Shown here piece after piece: positions 1-9,422 of a stretch of DNA of 64,000 bases. This DNA comes from JAPORK01 sp026710285. Its GTDB lineage: Bacteria; Pseudomonadota; Gammaproteobacteria; Pseudomonadales; Endozoicomonadaceae. The DNA lies in the NCBI GenBank assembly GCA_965201045.1, contig OZ241746.1:3224001-3288000 (forward strand), read 5' to 3'. Below the pieces are notes generated by a model. That model was not told the origin of the DNA and did no database searches. It saw nothing but the letters and a program-made list of their open reading frames with translations. A program made the translations under genes and the position numbers. Every line of letters starts with the position of its first letter. Position 1 is the first letter of the stretch.

Positions 1-1177
1 TAACCTTATTATCAATATTAAGTGATAAGTATCCTGTATTTATCACTTAAAACACAGTTCTCTGATACAATACTTCGGACAGTTTTTAAAAATCTACTAG
101 GGATAAAACTATAAGCTATTGATTCATAAGGATATTTTTTTCAGTGAGGTAAAAATAAAATCCTTTTAAAATCAATAGGTTACGAAAAATGTCCGAAGTG
201 TTGTGATAACATCTGTTGTTAAAATGCACTTATTATCAGACACTGCCCCTACCTTAACTCTCATCCCGCCTAAATTTCAATCGTTCGAAGTTTCAGAAAA
301 TAGCGTTTAATTCTGCATGTTTGTATGATAAGAACGAATATGTTGTTAAAATTTAGCTGATGCTCTAAACTGCATACCTCATGAAAAGACTGTAGTAATA
401 CTACTCAGACCCACTTAAATAGTCCGGAGCTTGTAAGCTTTTCATAAAAACTTACAAATCTTTATAATATTTAAAAACCTGGTCGAAAAGTGGTGACAAT
501 TATTTGGTAATATGGAATAATCGTGTAACAGCAGTACGGTTTTTTTGCCAAAAAAATAGATATTATTTATGCTATGTTGATTTTTATGATTTAAGTTTTA
601 GATATCATGAGACCAGATCAGACAAGCAAAATGATTTTTAAAATTAAAAATCACGAGAACATTTGAGAGGCTGTTGTGATAAAACTGTGGATTGAGACTG
701 ATAAAACAACAGTAAAAAAAGGTATATTTCTGATTATGTTGAAAAATGAGACACAAATAACAACCAATGCAGCGAAAGAGATCAATGGCAGAACAAGTTT
801 ATCAACTTAAAAACAGTTTGCTACAAATAAAATCTTTCACTTTGGAAGTATCACTGTAAGAAGTTACCACGAGCGACATGAGATAATTATCTGTATGATA
901 CTTTTTACTTTTACTGAAAATAGTATTATACAGATAACAACTGTACCTAATCATTTACAATCGGTACTTTTATATCTGGTATAAAGCAAAACCATAGTTG
1001 GTCATATAAAGCATAATATTTGCTCAGAGTATTACCGTTAATATAAATTGTGTTATTAAGTACTGAATTTTAGTGCTGCTGCAAAAGACAAGCAAATTTT
1101 ACTGTATTTTGTCTGTTTTTTTAGTGAATTAACAAAATATTTGTTAAAATTTTTACTGCTTTACAGGGAAAAAGTAT
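1..1177. other. Intergenic region with one miniature inverted-repeat element
   Basis: No convincing gene is visible. A 44-codon frame starting at GTG 676 has a GAGAGG-like ribosome site 5 nt upstream and ends at 810, but its composition is not persuasive. The clear feature is the inverted-repeat element at 67-204. The rest is AT-rich sequence leading to gltS. Confidence 0.5.
67..204. repeat. Miniature inverted-repeat element, family M, copy 1
   Basis: This 138-bp element has terminal inverted repeats: it opens with ACAATACTTCGGACAGTTTT and closes with a near-complement, GAAAAATGTCCGAAGTGTTGT-like sequence. A second copy of the same length and interior lies at 14418-14554, and a truncated end lies at 27608-27640. 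It has no coding capacity, so it looks like a MITE mobilised in trans. The parent transposase is not identifiable here. Confidence 0.75.
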
Positions 1178-2398
1178 ATGAATATACATCTTTCAGGTTT
1201 AAATCTTTTAGTTTTTAGTATTGTTGTTTTATACATTGGTCATTTGATTACAAAAAAATTGAACTGGCTCGAAAAATATAATATCCCTGTATCTGTTAGT
1301 GCAGGTCTGCTGTTTGCAATTTTATTCAATATGCTTTTATTTACAGATAAAATAAAAGTGACTTTTAACCTTGAAATAAGAAATTTATTTCTGCTAATAT
1401 TTTTTGCAAGTGTTGGTGTTTCTTCCAAAATAAACCAGCTGCTCAAAGGCGGAAAAACTTTTTGTATATTGCTGGCAGTTATGTTTGTGTTTATTATTTG
1501 CCAGAATATTATTGGTATTTTAGGTGCATTTATTTTTAAGCTCCCTTTAGTTAATGGACTCTTTGCAGGTAGCATTACCTTTGCCGGCGGACATGGAACA
1601 GCTATTACCTGGAGCAAATATTTTGCTGATATGGGCATTCATGGTGTAGAAGAGTTTGGACTCATCGCTGCAACTATTGGGCTTATTTTAGGTGGGTTGG
1701 TAGGAGGACCTGTCAGCTATAGCCTGATTAAAAAATATTCACTGATAAAAACACAGCGTCACTTATTTGACGCTAATGCTGATCCTGCTGATGTCAATAC
1801 CACCCCCTCAATGTCTAAACAGATTGTAATCAATGCTGCAAAAGCAATGCATACAATATTTGAAATCTCACTAACTGTAGTCTTGGGCACTTTTATCAAT
1901 AAACAACTTAGGGAGCACGGCTTGATCATTCCTGATTTTTTAGTAGTTCTCATTATTGGTATTATAGTTTCCAGCATTGCAGAAATAGTGAATAAGCGAA
2001 CAAATGAGGGGCTACTCAATATTTTTGGTGAAATTAGCCTTGATTTATTTGTAGTAATGACACTTTTTACTCTTAAGTTTAGTAACTTATCTCATGTCGC
2101 AATTCCTCTGATTGCAATTTCTTTAGCCCAGGCAACTTTTATAGCTTTTTTTGCATATTATGTATTTTTTCGTTTTGCTGGAAAAAATTATGATGCTGCT
2201 GTAATGGTAGCTGGATTCATTGGTTCAGGATTAGGTGCAACACCGGTAGGTATGGCAAACGTAGAAGCAGTTATTCATCGTTTTGGCATATCACACAGAG
2301 CACTTTTATTGATTCCTCTGCTGGGTTCTTTTTGTACAGATATCATGAATGCTGTTATTTTGCGTATATTTTTAGCAACGCCTATTTTTCATATCTAA
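1178..2398 (+). CDS. gltS: Sodium/glutamate symporter GltS
   Basis: A 406-residue inner-membrane protein of the GltS family, which imports glutamate with sodium. It is almost entirely hydrophobic helices in two inverted halves. Each half carries a glycine-rich re-entrant loop: FAGGHGTA near residue 137 and GSGLGATPVGMAN near residue 350. Both are family signatures of the substrate-binding core. Length matches the family. The ATG at 1178 has AGGGAA 7 nt upstream. The gene stands alone and is followed by a repeat-rich gap. Glutamate as substrate comes from family knowledge. Confidence 0.93.
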   Translation: MNIHLSGLNLLVFSIVVLYIGHLITKKLNWLEKYNIPVSVSAGLLFAILFNMLLFTDKIKVTFNLEIRNLFLLIFFASVGVSSKINQLLKGGKTFCILLAVMFVFIICQNIIGILGAFIFKLPLVNGLFAGSITFAGGHGTAITWSKYFADMGIHGVEEFGLIAATIGLILGGLVGGPVSYSLIKKYSLIKTQRHLFDANADPADVNTTPSMSKQIVINAAKAMHTIFEISLTVVLGTFINKQLREHGLIIPDFLVVLIIGIIVSSIAEIVNKRTNEGLLNIFGEISLDLFVVMTLFTLKFSNLSHVAIPLIAISLAQATFIAFFAYYVFFRFAGKNYDAAVMVAGFIGSGLGATPVGMANVEAVIHRFGISHRALLLIPLLGSFCTDIMNAVILRIFLATPIFHI

Positions 2399-2589
2399 TT
2401 TATACACTTAACTTAAAATGAGTGACCACACAAACTCCTTCAAATATCTTTGGTCACCTTAAGTCATTAGCTAGACAAAGTTATCTTTAAATGTTAACCT
2501 CTGTCACCCTGAAATATTCCAGATGAATAAAATAAAGGCATTAAAATTTTTTCATTATCTCAACTGCAAAAACTATTATTTTTTTAATA

Positions 2590-2790
2590 AAAAAGTTAAC
2601 TCTCAAACAGTTTTTTGCATCACAGACAACATTAGCTTTCGGATAACTTCAATACAACGATGTCTGCTGACTGAGTCTGCGGTTGTACGCCTAAAAGGCT
2701 GGCATATACAAACCTTTCAAAGCAAAAGTCAAAAACTAAAAAATATGACTAAGAGACAACCTTTAGGGACTGTCTTAGTGACATTTTTAA
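2590..2790 (-). repeat. Palindromic repeat family P, copy 1 (partial)
   Basis: Read on the minus strand this matches the repeat at 10359-10680: a CTTAGTCAYATTTTTTAG end, a CAGCCTTT...CGTACAACCG block, then a GGTGTATTGAAATTAT-like block. It abuts copy 2 in an almost head-to-head arrangement. The apparent 91-aa frame here has no coding character. Confidence 0.6.
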
Positions 2791-2957
2791 AGCTCTGATT
2801 TTTATTCATAAGTTGATTTTCTGCTAAATATATCAACCTTTACTGAATACACCGTGAGCTGAGCCCACGGGTTTATGCCAAAAAGACTGGTATATTCAGT
2901 AGCCAGGATAAAAATCAGTGCCTGAAAAATGTGACTAAGAGACAGTTTTAGGTAGGA
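2764..2957 (+). repeat. Palindromic repeat family P, copy 2
   Basis: The element runs from GACTGTCTTAGTGACATTTT to AAAAATGTGACTAAGAGACA. Its outer arms are inverted repeats, and the centre is GTGAGCTGAGCCCACGG. The right boundary continues into TAGGTAGGAGTGGAGAGTATCAA. That resembles the right end of the TnpB element near 44604, suggesting a non-autonomous IS200/IS605-type derivative. Confidence 0.65.
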
Positions 2958-2986
2958 GTGGAGAGTATCAACTTAAGCATTTGTTG

Positions 2987-3300
2987 CTAGTAATTTTTAT
3001 ATTTTACCATATGCGCAAAAAATTTATAATTGACTCCATTACCATCGATAATGTGAATTACTTGCTTCACTTCTATAGAGTTCTTATAATCGCTATATCT
3101 GTATTCTTTGATATCCTGATTCACTATTTGTCCTTTAAAAGGATGCTCCGTTCCATCTGGCATTATTACTGTTATGGATAGTTCCTGTGTTTCGCATATA
3201 TCATTATCATCAATATAAATACGATTACCATCAGGGCTATAACCTGTCCATACGTAAACTGTCGTAGATAAAAAAATAACAGTATAAAGTGTTTTTTCAT
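2987..3300 (-). pseudogene. Small secreted protein, frameshifted at a T-run
   Basis: On the minus strand an ATG at 3300 opens MKKHFILLFF, a signal-peptide-like start. It runs through a T7 tract, after which the sensible frame is one nucleotide out. Restoring one T gives about 104 residues continuing LSTTVYVWTGYSPDGNRIY and ending HMVKYKNY. The body is polar, with a single cysteine (NDICETQ), like a small exported protein. The total span of 314 nt is not a multiple of three, which confirms a one-base shift. It may be inactivated, or switched on and off by tract slippage. No family was recognised. Confidence 0.5.
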
Positions 3301-3372
3301 GTTTTTTTCACTATTTTAATTAAAAAAAACAGATTATTTCTTAATTTAACAAAAAAATCAACAGATAACGCA

Positions 3373-3490
3373 TTTCACAGGAATGACTGCAGATTTGTGA
3401 AAATGATCACTTTTTTATTTGGTACGAATAAGCAATACACCCATAAAACAGAGTACATTGTGCCAAAAATTTCTGAACTGAGGCTTGGAT
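3373..3490. repeat. Dispersed repeat family S, copy 1
   Basis: Contains GAGTACATTGTGCCAAAAAT followed by TTCTGAACTGAGG. The same block recurs at 13150-13231 and 18405-18475 with small changes. It is short, non-coding and of unknown nature. The stretch between 3301 and 3628 otherwise shows nothing recognisable. Confidence 0.5.
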
Positions 3491-3628
3491 AGATTAAAAC
3501 GACTTATGACAAATAACAACCTCAAACAGAAACTCATGGCTTTTGAAAAATTATTAAATCTCTAACCCGCTTAATACAAGTAAGCTGTTGATATTTAAAA
3601 TTTTTATAAGTTCCCCTTGTATATGGGT

Positions 3629-3940
3629 TTATAGTATATTTTGATTTTTTCCATTACGACCCAGCTTTTTCTCTTTTTGTTTTGTAAGCTGTCGGTTTAA
3701 TTTATCTGCCAGTAAGTCAATCGCTGCATACATATCAGCATGTTCAGCAGAAGCGATAATATCGACGTTATTAAAATGCAAATTGGCCTCTGCACGCTGT
3801 ACCATTTTCTCAATACTCAATGTGATTTGTATATTATTGATATTATCATAATGCGCCACTATTCTGTTAAGTCTCTTGTGAACATACTCTTTCATAGCTT
3901 CAGTTACATCTACATGGTGACCACTGATATTGATTTGCAT
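3629..3940 (-). CDS. hpf: Ribosome hibernation-promoting factor, short form
   Basis: A 103-residue HPF/YfiA-family protein that binds the 30S subunit and promotes ribosome hibernation under stress. It starts MQINISGHHVDVTEAMKEYV, the usual beginning of the family, and has the basic helix segment HKRLNRIVAHYDNI. It lacks the C-terminal dimerisation extension of long HPF. It lies 16 nt after rpoN on the same strand, as in many gammaproteobacteria, so it is probably the last gene of the lpt-rpoN transcription unit. Confidence 0.92.
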   Translation of the reverse strand: MQINISGHHVDVTEAMKEYVHKRLNRIVAHYDNINNIQITLSIEKMVQRAEANLHFNNVDIIASAEHADMYAAIDLLADKLNRQLTKQKEKKLGRNGKNQNIL

Positions 3941-3956
3941 CGTTTATCTCCACTGG

Positions 3957-5342
3957 TTAATTGGATGAGAGTATTTCATCATTACTCACTTTATTTAATG
4001 AAGAACCTTTTATTTGTTTTTTACGTTCTCTGGCCGAGACTACCCCCAATTTTTTTCTGTATTTTGTTATTGTACGACGAGAAACGTCAAAACCTGTTTG
4101 TTTTATCAGGTGTTGAAGTTTTGTATCAGTGAGAGGTTTACTAACAGGCTCAACAGATATCAACTGTCTTATATGAGCTTGTAAAGCAACGGATGAAAGT
4201 CCCTGAGTGCATACCATTGATGAAAAAAAATAACGCATCGGCAATACTTTATGTGGTAATTGAATATATTTATTTTGTACTGCTCTTGAAATTGTGGATT
4301 CATGCAATCCCAGCTCTGTCGCAATTTCACGCATGGACACGACCTTTAAGTATCTGTCGCCTTTCTCTAAAAATTTTCTTTGTTTTAATATAATCGTATT
4401 TGCAATCTTTACAAGAGTAATATAGCGCTTATTTAATCCATTGACAATATTTTTTGCATTTTGTAATTCATCTTTCCAATAGGTTAAATTATCCATGTTA
4501 ACAGCCGCTGTAGTTTCTTTAACGATATTCATATAATGGCAGTTAATAGTCAGTCTAGGAGAAACAGTTCTGTTCAAATGAGCATGCCAGATACCATCTG
4601 TCTTACTGATAATGATGTCAGGAATACAAAAGCAGGTATTATCATTACTGACTACCCAACCCGGGTTTAGCGCTAAGTTGCGGATCAGCAATAACGCATC
4701 ATGAATAGCCTCTTGCGTTAATTTAGTTTTTTTCTGTAATAAACGAATATCATTTTGTGCAAGGTCTGTATAATATTTATTCAGCAAATAAAGTGCATTT
4801 TGTTTAGATTGCAATGCAATACCTTTGTGTTGTTCTATCTGAAGGCAAAGACACTCTTGCTGCGTTCTTGCTGCAATACCAGAAGGTTCAAATTGCTGGA
4901 TTTTTTCCAATACCGATAAAACATCACTGACTGATATTTTATCAATATTAATTGTAGAAAGGACTTCTTCTGGCGTGATTTTTAAATATCCCCTGTCGTT
5001 AATTCCATCAATCAGTACATCTGCAATCACTTGTTCAATTGGAGATAATGAAAGTAATTTTGTCTGTTCCAACAGCTGCTGATGTAATGTAGCAGTAACC
5101 GCATAAGCATCCATATCATAACTACAGTATCTGCTATCTCCATAAAATTCTGCTCCTCTGAACACATTATCAGCAGTGCTACAGTGGTTCGTTTCCAACT
5201 CAAGAAAAATACAATTGGCAGTTATTTCGTTTAATATTGTTAAAAGATCAGAGGATGGAAGCTGCAACAAATTTATCATTTGTCGCAGATGCATGTTCAT
5301 GCCTAATTTTTGTTTTTGTGCTAAATGCAGCTGTGGGCTCAT
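3957..5342 (-). CDS. rpoN: RNA polymerase sigma-54 factor RpoN
   Basis: Sigma-54 directs polymerase to -24/-12 promoters and needs AAA+ activators. From the ATG at 5342 the protein is 461 residues, close to the usual length. A longer frame from a TTG at 5360 exists, but the ATG gives the expected MSPQLHLAQKQKL start. Region I is present, with the usual hydrophobic repeat LRQMINLLQLPSSDL. A core-binding domain follows, then a helix-turn-helix (ELGLHESTISRAVQNKYI). The C-terminal RpoN box reads SRRTITKYRKKLGV, a slightly varied form of the canonical ARRTVAKYRE. It begins 14 nt after lptB and is followed by hpf. Confidence 0.95.
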   Translation of the reverse strand: MSPQLHLAQKQKLGMNMHLRQMINLLQLPSSDLLTILNEITANCIFLELETNHCSTADNVFRGAEFYGDSRYCSYDMDAYAVTATLHQQLLEQTKLLSLSPIEQVIADVLIDGINDRGYLKITPEEVLSTINIDKISVSDVLSVLEKIQQFEPSGIAARTQQECLCLQIEQHKGIALQSKQNALYLLNKYYTDLAQNDIRLLQKKTKLTQEAIHDALLLIRNLALNPGWVVSNDNTCFCIPDIIISKTDGIWHAHLNRTVSPRLTINCHYMNIVKETTAAVNMDNLTYWKDELQNAKNIVNGLNKRYITLVKIANTIILKQRKFLEKGDRYLKVVSMREIATELGLHESTISRAVQNKYIQLPHKVLPMRYFFSSMVCTQGLSSVALQAHIRQLISVEPVSKPLTDTKLQHLIKQTGFDVSRRTITKYRKKLGVVSARERKKQIKGSSLNKVSNDEILSSN

Positions 5343-5356
5343 CTTTTTATAATAGA

Positions 5357-6082
5357 TCAAATATCAAAATTTTTCCCCAGATAAACATCTCTGACTTGTT
5401 GATTTTGCATAATATATTCACTATTACCTTCGGCAATAATTTTTCCTTCGCTCATGATATACGCACAATCACATATATCCAGTGTTTCTCTCACATTGTG
5501 ATCTGTGATTAATATACCAACACCTCTGTTTTTCAAATGGATAATTATTTTTTTTATCTCATTAACTGAAATAGGATCAATACCTGCAAAAGGTTCATCC
5601 AGTAATATAAAAGAGGGATCCATGGCAAGAGCCCGGGCTATTTCTACCCGCCTGCGTTCACCCCCGGAGAGACTTATTCCTAAACTATTACGAATATAGC
5701 TGATATTAAATTCATCCAGTAAAGATTCAAGCTTTTGAGATCTACTTTTTTTATCAAGGTCTTTACGCATTTCAAGGATTGCCATAATATTATTGGCAAC
5801 GCTCATTTTTCTGAATATAGAAGCTTCCTGTGGTAAATAACCTAAACCAGACCTGGCTCTGACATGCATTGAAGCATGGGTAATATCGGTTTGATCTAAC
5901 ATTATTTTTCCGCCAGTTGGTTGAACTAAACCTACAATCATATAAAAACAGGTTGTTTTTCCAGTTCCGTTAGGTCCAAGAATCCCTGTGATTTCATGGC
6001 TTTTGATAGCAAAACAAACATCATTTACCACGATGCGCTTTCCATACTTTTTTTTCAGCTTTGTAGCTGTCAATGTAGACAT
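5357..6082 (-). CDS. lptB: LPS transport ATP-binding protein LptB
   Basis: A 241-residue ABC ATPase that powers extraction of lipopolysaccharide from the inner membrane with LptFG (not in this window). The Walker A motif is GPNGTGKTT, with Thr where Ala is usual. The ABC signature is LSGGERRR, the Walker B motif is FILLDEPFAGID, and the switch histidine lies in ITDHNVRE. Length and motif order match LptB. It starts 5 nt after lptA and is followed by rpoN, the standard gammaproteobacterial order, which supports LptB over other ABC ATPases. Confidence 0.95.
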   Translation of the reverse strand: MSTLTATKLKKKYGKRIVVNDVCFAIKSHEITGILGPNGTGKTTCFYMIVGLVQPTGGKIMLDQTDITHASMHVRARSGLGYLPQEASIFRKMSVANNIMAILEMRKDLDKKSRSQKLESLLDEFNISYIRNSLGISLSGGERRRVEIARALAMDPSFILLDEPFAGIDPISVNEIKKIIIHLKNRGVGILITDHNVRETLDICDCAYIMSEGKIIAEGNSEYIMQNQQVRDVYLGKNFDI

Positions 6083-6087
6083 AAAAA

Positions 6088-6633
6088 TTATTTTTTCTTC
6101 GGTTTAAGTGATGATTTTATGACCTGCGGCTGTAAAATAATTTCAACCTGCTGTTTATGCTCATTATCTCCGTATGCATTTACTCGCCGTTTTTCTTTAT
6201 CATACTGAATAAATTTTCCGGTAAGCGTTTCATTAGGACGAGTAATTGTTACATTGTCTTCAAGTTTTATAATATCTGCTTTTATGTCATAAATAATCGC
6301 ATCTGCCCATGCTTTTACCAGCCCCTGATTATTATCCTCTTCTTCAGCATAATAAGCCTGTTGCTTTTTATTACCGAGCACAACAATTTTTGCAATTTTT
6401 TTATCCTGGGTATAGAGTTTTACTATGTTTCCCTTAACTTGTACAGAACCCTGAGTCATTTTAACATTCCCGGTGAATACTGAAGTATCTGCATTCTGAT
6501 CAACAACCACTGAGTCTGCTGAACAGTATAATGGTTTTTCTTTGTCACTTTTAAGTGCCTGAACATAAACAGATAAAGATTGAAAAATAATAAAAAAGCT
6601 AATAGCCACTGTGTTGAATTTTTTATAGCTCAT
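6088..6633 (-). CDS. lptA: Periplasmic LPS transport protein LptA
   Basis: LptA polymerises into the periplasmic bridge that carries LPS from LptC to LptD. The protein is 181 residues with an N-terminal signal peptide, likely cleaved after VYVQA. An OstA/LptA beta-jellyroll follows: the family-typical segments ADSVVVDQNADTSVFTGNV and GNIVKLYTQ are visible. It lies immediately upstream of lptB. An unusually long 275-nt gap separates it from lptC, where near-contact is normal. Confidence 0.92.
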   Translation of the reverse strand: MSYKKFNTVAISFFIIFQSLSVYVQALKSDKEKPLYCSADSVVVDQNADTSVFTGNVKMTQGSVQVKGNIVKLYTQDKKIAKIVVLGNKKQQAYYAEEEDNNQGLVKAWADAIIYDIKADIIKLEDNVTITRPNETLTGKFIQYDKEKRRVNAYGDNEHKQQVEIILQPQVIKSSLKPKKK

Positions 6634-6908
6634 TATGGTAATCTGTCTTAAACTTTATAACGGTTAATTTTGTTTGTTGTTTTCAAATCTATTACGATAG
6701 CTGTTTGTTTTTTTATCTGTATTTTGTCAATTTTTGCAACTAATGCTTATATAAAAATATAGACTAAAAAATTACAACTTATTGATTTACCATCACCACA
6801 AACAAATAAAAGAAACACAAAGATCCAAAGCATCAAAAAATTATCCCTGCCTATTGAAACAGCAGACATTTTAAAATGCAAGCAGTAACCGATAAAAAAA
6901 CATACTAC
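6634..6908. other. Gap between lptC and lptA
   Basis: No frame or known repeat is visible in this AT-rich 275-nt stretch. In related bacteria lptC and lptA nearly touch. The gap may carry a separate lptA promoter or be the scar of a lost insertion; nothing in the sequence decides this. Confidence 0.4.
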
Positions 6909-7406
6909 TTAAGATTTGTTCGTTTGTTTTTTACTGTTGTTTTTATTTGTGTGAATTGTCATTTTCTCTGTTTTTACATGTATTTCACCATGAGAAGTGG
7001 TCGCTGAGCGATTCAAAACAACATGTCCATAAAAATTGAAAGTAGTCTGGTCAGAGGAAATAACACCATGATCGGCAACAGCATGTAAAGATACCGTTCC
7101 ATTTTCTGCATATTGCCACAGTTCAGGTTGAGTCAGCTGAACTTCTTTAGATGAAAAGATATGCTTGATGTTTGTAGCTTGTAACCGCTCAGAAAGAAAG
7201 CCAGTTGTTTTGTTATATTGTCTGAGAGTGATATTATTTCCATAAAAATCGGGTGTAATATCATCAGGTGTATTCTGCACAATATAGTAGTCATTAACAG
7301 AAAAAAAATAAAAAAATAAAATAACCCCCAGTGCTGTTAACAAAATAAAAAGATAGAACCAGTATTTTATATTAACAGCTGTTATTTTATTTGGTGATGT
7401 CTGCAT
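6909..7406 (-). CDS. lptC: LPS export protein LptC
   Basis: LptC is a bitopic inner-membrane protein that passes LPS from LptB2FG to LptA. From the ATG at 7406 (MQTSPNKIT) it is 165 residues, with one membrane helix (about residues 13-33) and then a periplasmic LptC/OstA fold. TPDDITPDFYGNNITLRQYN and the later ELWQYAENGTV are typical of the family. A TTG 14 codons further up is open but less likely, because AAGGTG precedes the ATG. It follows kdsC by about 54 nt. Confidence 0.9.
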   Translation of the reverse strand: MQTSPNKITAVNIKYWFYLFILLTALGVILFFYFFSVNDYYIVQNTPDDITPDFYGNNITLRQYNKTTGFLSERLQATNIKHIFSSKEVQLTQPELWQYAENGTVSLHAVADHGVISSDQTTFNFYGHVVLNRSATTSHGEIHVKTEKMTIHTNKNNSKKQTNKS

Positions 7407-7460
7407 ATTAATATGTTCACCTTGTATGAATGAAGCCTTGCTCTGCAAATAAACTTCAGT

Positions 7461-7988
7461 TTACAAATATTCTGCCAGCTGTTGTGATAACGTTCCCTGT
7501 GCATGCATAATTAATTCACAAAATTCTCTGACAGCCCCTTTGCCACCAGAACTTTTGGTAACTCCATCAGCCTTATTTTTAACAAAGCCAGAACCATTAG
7601 GAACAGTCATTCCCAGACCTGCTGCACAAATTGCTGGAAGATCAGGGAGATCATCGCCAAGGTAAGCAACTTCCTTAAGTGATAATTCCAGCGATTTCAC
7701 AATTTCAGTTAATGCGACAAGCTTATCTTCCCGCCCCTGCATCAGAAAATCTACATTGAGCTCTTTAGCTCGTTTTGATACCACATCAGATGAACGACCG
7801 GTGATAATAGCAATTTTAACACCTGATTTTTGCAGTAACTTAATCCCCATGCCATCGAGAATATTAAACGCTTTTAACTCTGAACCTTGATCATTATAGT
7901 AAATAGTGCCATCTGTCATCACACCATCTACATCAAATGCCGCCAGTTTAATCATGCGGGCACGTTCAGTTAAATTTGTATCAGTCAT
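7461..7988 (-). CDS. kdsC: 3-deoxy-D-manno-octulosonate 8-phosphate phosphatase KdsC
   Basis: KdsC removes phosphate from Kdo-8-phosphate in the synthesis of Kdo for LPS inner core. The 175 residues form a capless HAD phosphatase. Motif I is FDVDGVMTDG with the two catalytic aspartates, motif II is the Thr of IAIITGRSS, and motif IV is YLGDDLPDLP. Length fits the tetrameric KdsC family. Its ATG shares one base with the stop of kdsD (TAATG), indicating translational coupling. Confidence 0.95.
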   Translation of the reverse strand: MTDTNLTERARMIKLAAFDVDGVMTDGTIYYNDQGSELKAFNILDGMGIKLLQKSGVKIAIITGRSSDVVSKRAKELNVDFLMQGREDKLVALTEIVKSLELSLKEVAYLGDDLPDLPAICAAGLGMTVPNGSGFVKNKADGVTKSSGGKGAVREFCELIMHAQGTLSQQLAEYL

Positions 7989-8965
7989 TATAATATCCCT
8001 GCATTGACCAGATCCAGCATGTTGAATGCACCCACAGGATGCCCTTTATCATCAATACAAAATAAACCGTTAATTTGCTTTTTTTGCATAATATTAAGTG
8101 CTTCAGCGGCTAACATACCTGAGGATATGGCAATAAAATTCCTAGTCATGACTTCATCAATGGGTGTTGTTCTTGGATCAGTATGCTGATCAATTGCACG
8201 TCTTAAATCACCATCGGTAAAAACACCCACCATTCGACCTTCTACATCACATACAGCTGTCATACCCAATCGTTTAGAAGACATTTCCAATAGTGCATAA
8301 CTGAGGAGTGTACCGCAAGGTACCACAGGTAAGCGTTCATTTTCATGCATGATATCATCTACTTTTAATAGCAGTCGTGCACCGAGATTACCCGCAGGAT
8401 GTGATAAAGCAAAATCTTCACGGGTAAATCCACGTGCTTCCAACAGCGCAATGGCCAGCGCATCACCCATTACCAAAGTAGCGGTTGTACTGGAAGTAGG
8501 TGCTAAATTCAGAGGACAGGCCTCTTTTTTTACACCCGCATACAGATGGAATTCAGCTTCTTTTGCCAGCACAGAATTACGATTTCCTGTAATGCTGATG
8601 ACAGGTGCACCTACGCGTTTAAATAAAGGTAATAAACGAATAACTTCTTCTGTTCTGCCAGAATAAGACACAGCAATAATAACGTCATAACCTGTGATCA
8701 TTCCCATATCGCCATGACTGGCCTCTCCTGCATGGACAAAAAATGCAGGTGTTCCTGTACTGGCCAGTGTCGCAGCTATTTTTCGTCCTATATGACCTGA
8801 TTTACCCACGCCCGTAATAATAATGCGACCCTTACACTGCATTAACAACTGACATACTTTTGAGAAATTCTCATCTAAAGCATCATGTAGTGCTTCTATA
8901 GCCTCTTTTTCAATGGTAATTGTTCTGCGTGCTGAAGCAATGTAAGTTTCTTCGGAAATAACCAT
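7988..8965 (-). CDS. kdsD: D-arabinose 5-phosphate isomerase KdsD
   Basis: KdsD converts ribulose 5-phosphate to arabinose 5-phosphate, the first step to Kdo. The 325 residues have an N-terminal SIS sugar isomerase domain (GVGKSGHIGRKIAATLASTG, FVHAGEASHGDMG, SYSGRTEE). Two CBS domains follow from about residue 205 (VCDVEGRMVGVFTDGDLRRA; CIDDKGHPVGAFNMLDL). Length and motifs match KdsD rather than the shorter GutQ. It is the first gene of the minus-strand LPS block. Confidence 0.95.
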   Translation of the reverse strand: MVISEETYIASARRTITIEKEAIEALHDALDENFSKVCQLLMQCKGRIIITGVGKSGHIGRKIAATLASTGTPAFFVHAGEASHGDMGMITGYDVIIAVSYSGRTEEVIRLLPLFKRVGAPVISITGNRNSVLAKEAEFHLYAGVKKEACPLNLAPTSSTTATLVMGDALAIALLEARGFTREDFALSHPAGNLGARLLLKVDDIMHENERLPVVPCGTLLSYALLEMSSKRLGMTAVCDVEGRMVGVFTDGDLRRAIDQHTDPRTTPIDEVMTRNFIAISSGMLAAEALNIMQKKQINGLFCIDDKGHPVGAFNMLDLVNAGIL

Positions 8966-9189
8966 TTTGCACTCTGTTAACCTACTCAGGAATTATCAAT
9001 CTGCATGATTTTAAACGATATTAATACAAACTGCACCACAAAATAGTAAAAAAAAGGGACAAATTTATAATTATTTTATTAACATGTTTGAATTTTTTTA
9101 TTAAGCAATTGATTTTAAACAAAAATAAATTGCTTGCATGCAATTATCTGAAAAGATATCCTGAAATATTATTTTTCCAATAAAATGGT

Positions 9190-9412
9190 TTATTACCGGG
9201 TACGCCGTAAAGCCTAGCCCTTCAGGACCTGCCTCTTAGTCACATTTTTTTATTCACAGGTCTATTTTATACCAATCTTTACTGAGTGTGCCGTGGGCTG
9301 AGCCCACGGTTTTATGCAAAAAAGGCTGGATATTCAGTAGCAGGCAACCCGCTAGAATAAAAGTCAGCATCTAAAAAATGTGACTAATAGACAGCCTTTA
9401 GGAAGGGAGAGA
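9190..9412 (+). repeat. Palindromic repeat family P, copy 3, with IS605-like ends
   Basis: The segment opens with TACGCCGTAAAGCCTAGCCC, resembling the left end of the TnpB element at 42085. It passes into CTCTTAGTCACATTTTTTTA, the centre GTGGGCTGAGCCCACGG, and closes with AAAAATGTGACTAATAGACA and CTTTAGGAAGGGAGAGAATG. Both outer parts thus resemble TnpB-element ends around a large palindrome with no gene inside. The rest of 8966-9422 is AT-rich with nothing visible. Confidence 0.6.
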
Positions 9413-9422
9413 ATGTTAACGG

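Noticed and set aside
676..810. 44-codon GTG frame before gltS
   Set aside because: It has a plausible ribosome site, but composition and size do not separate it from chance; noted in the region entry only.
2422..2457. Terminator after gltS
   Set aside because: GTGACCA/TGGTCAC arms are separated by a loop of over 20 nt and no T-run follows.
2523..2798. 91-residue plus-strand frame
   Set aside because: It lies inside family P palindromic repeats and has no ribosome site or protein-like composition.
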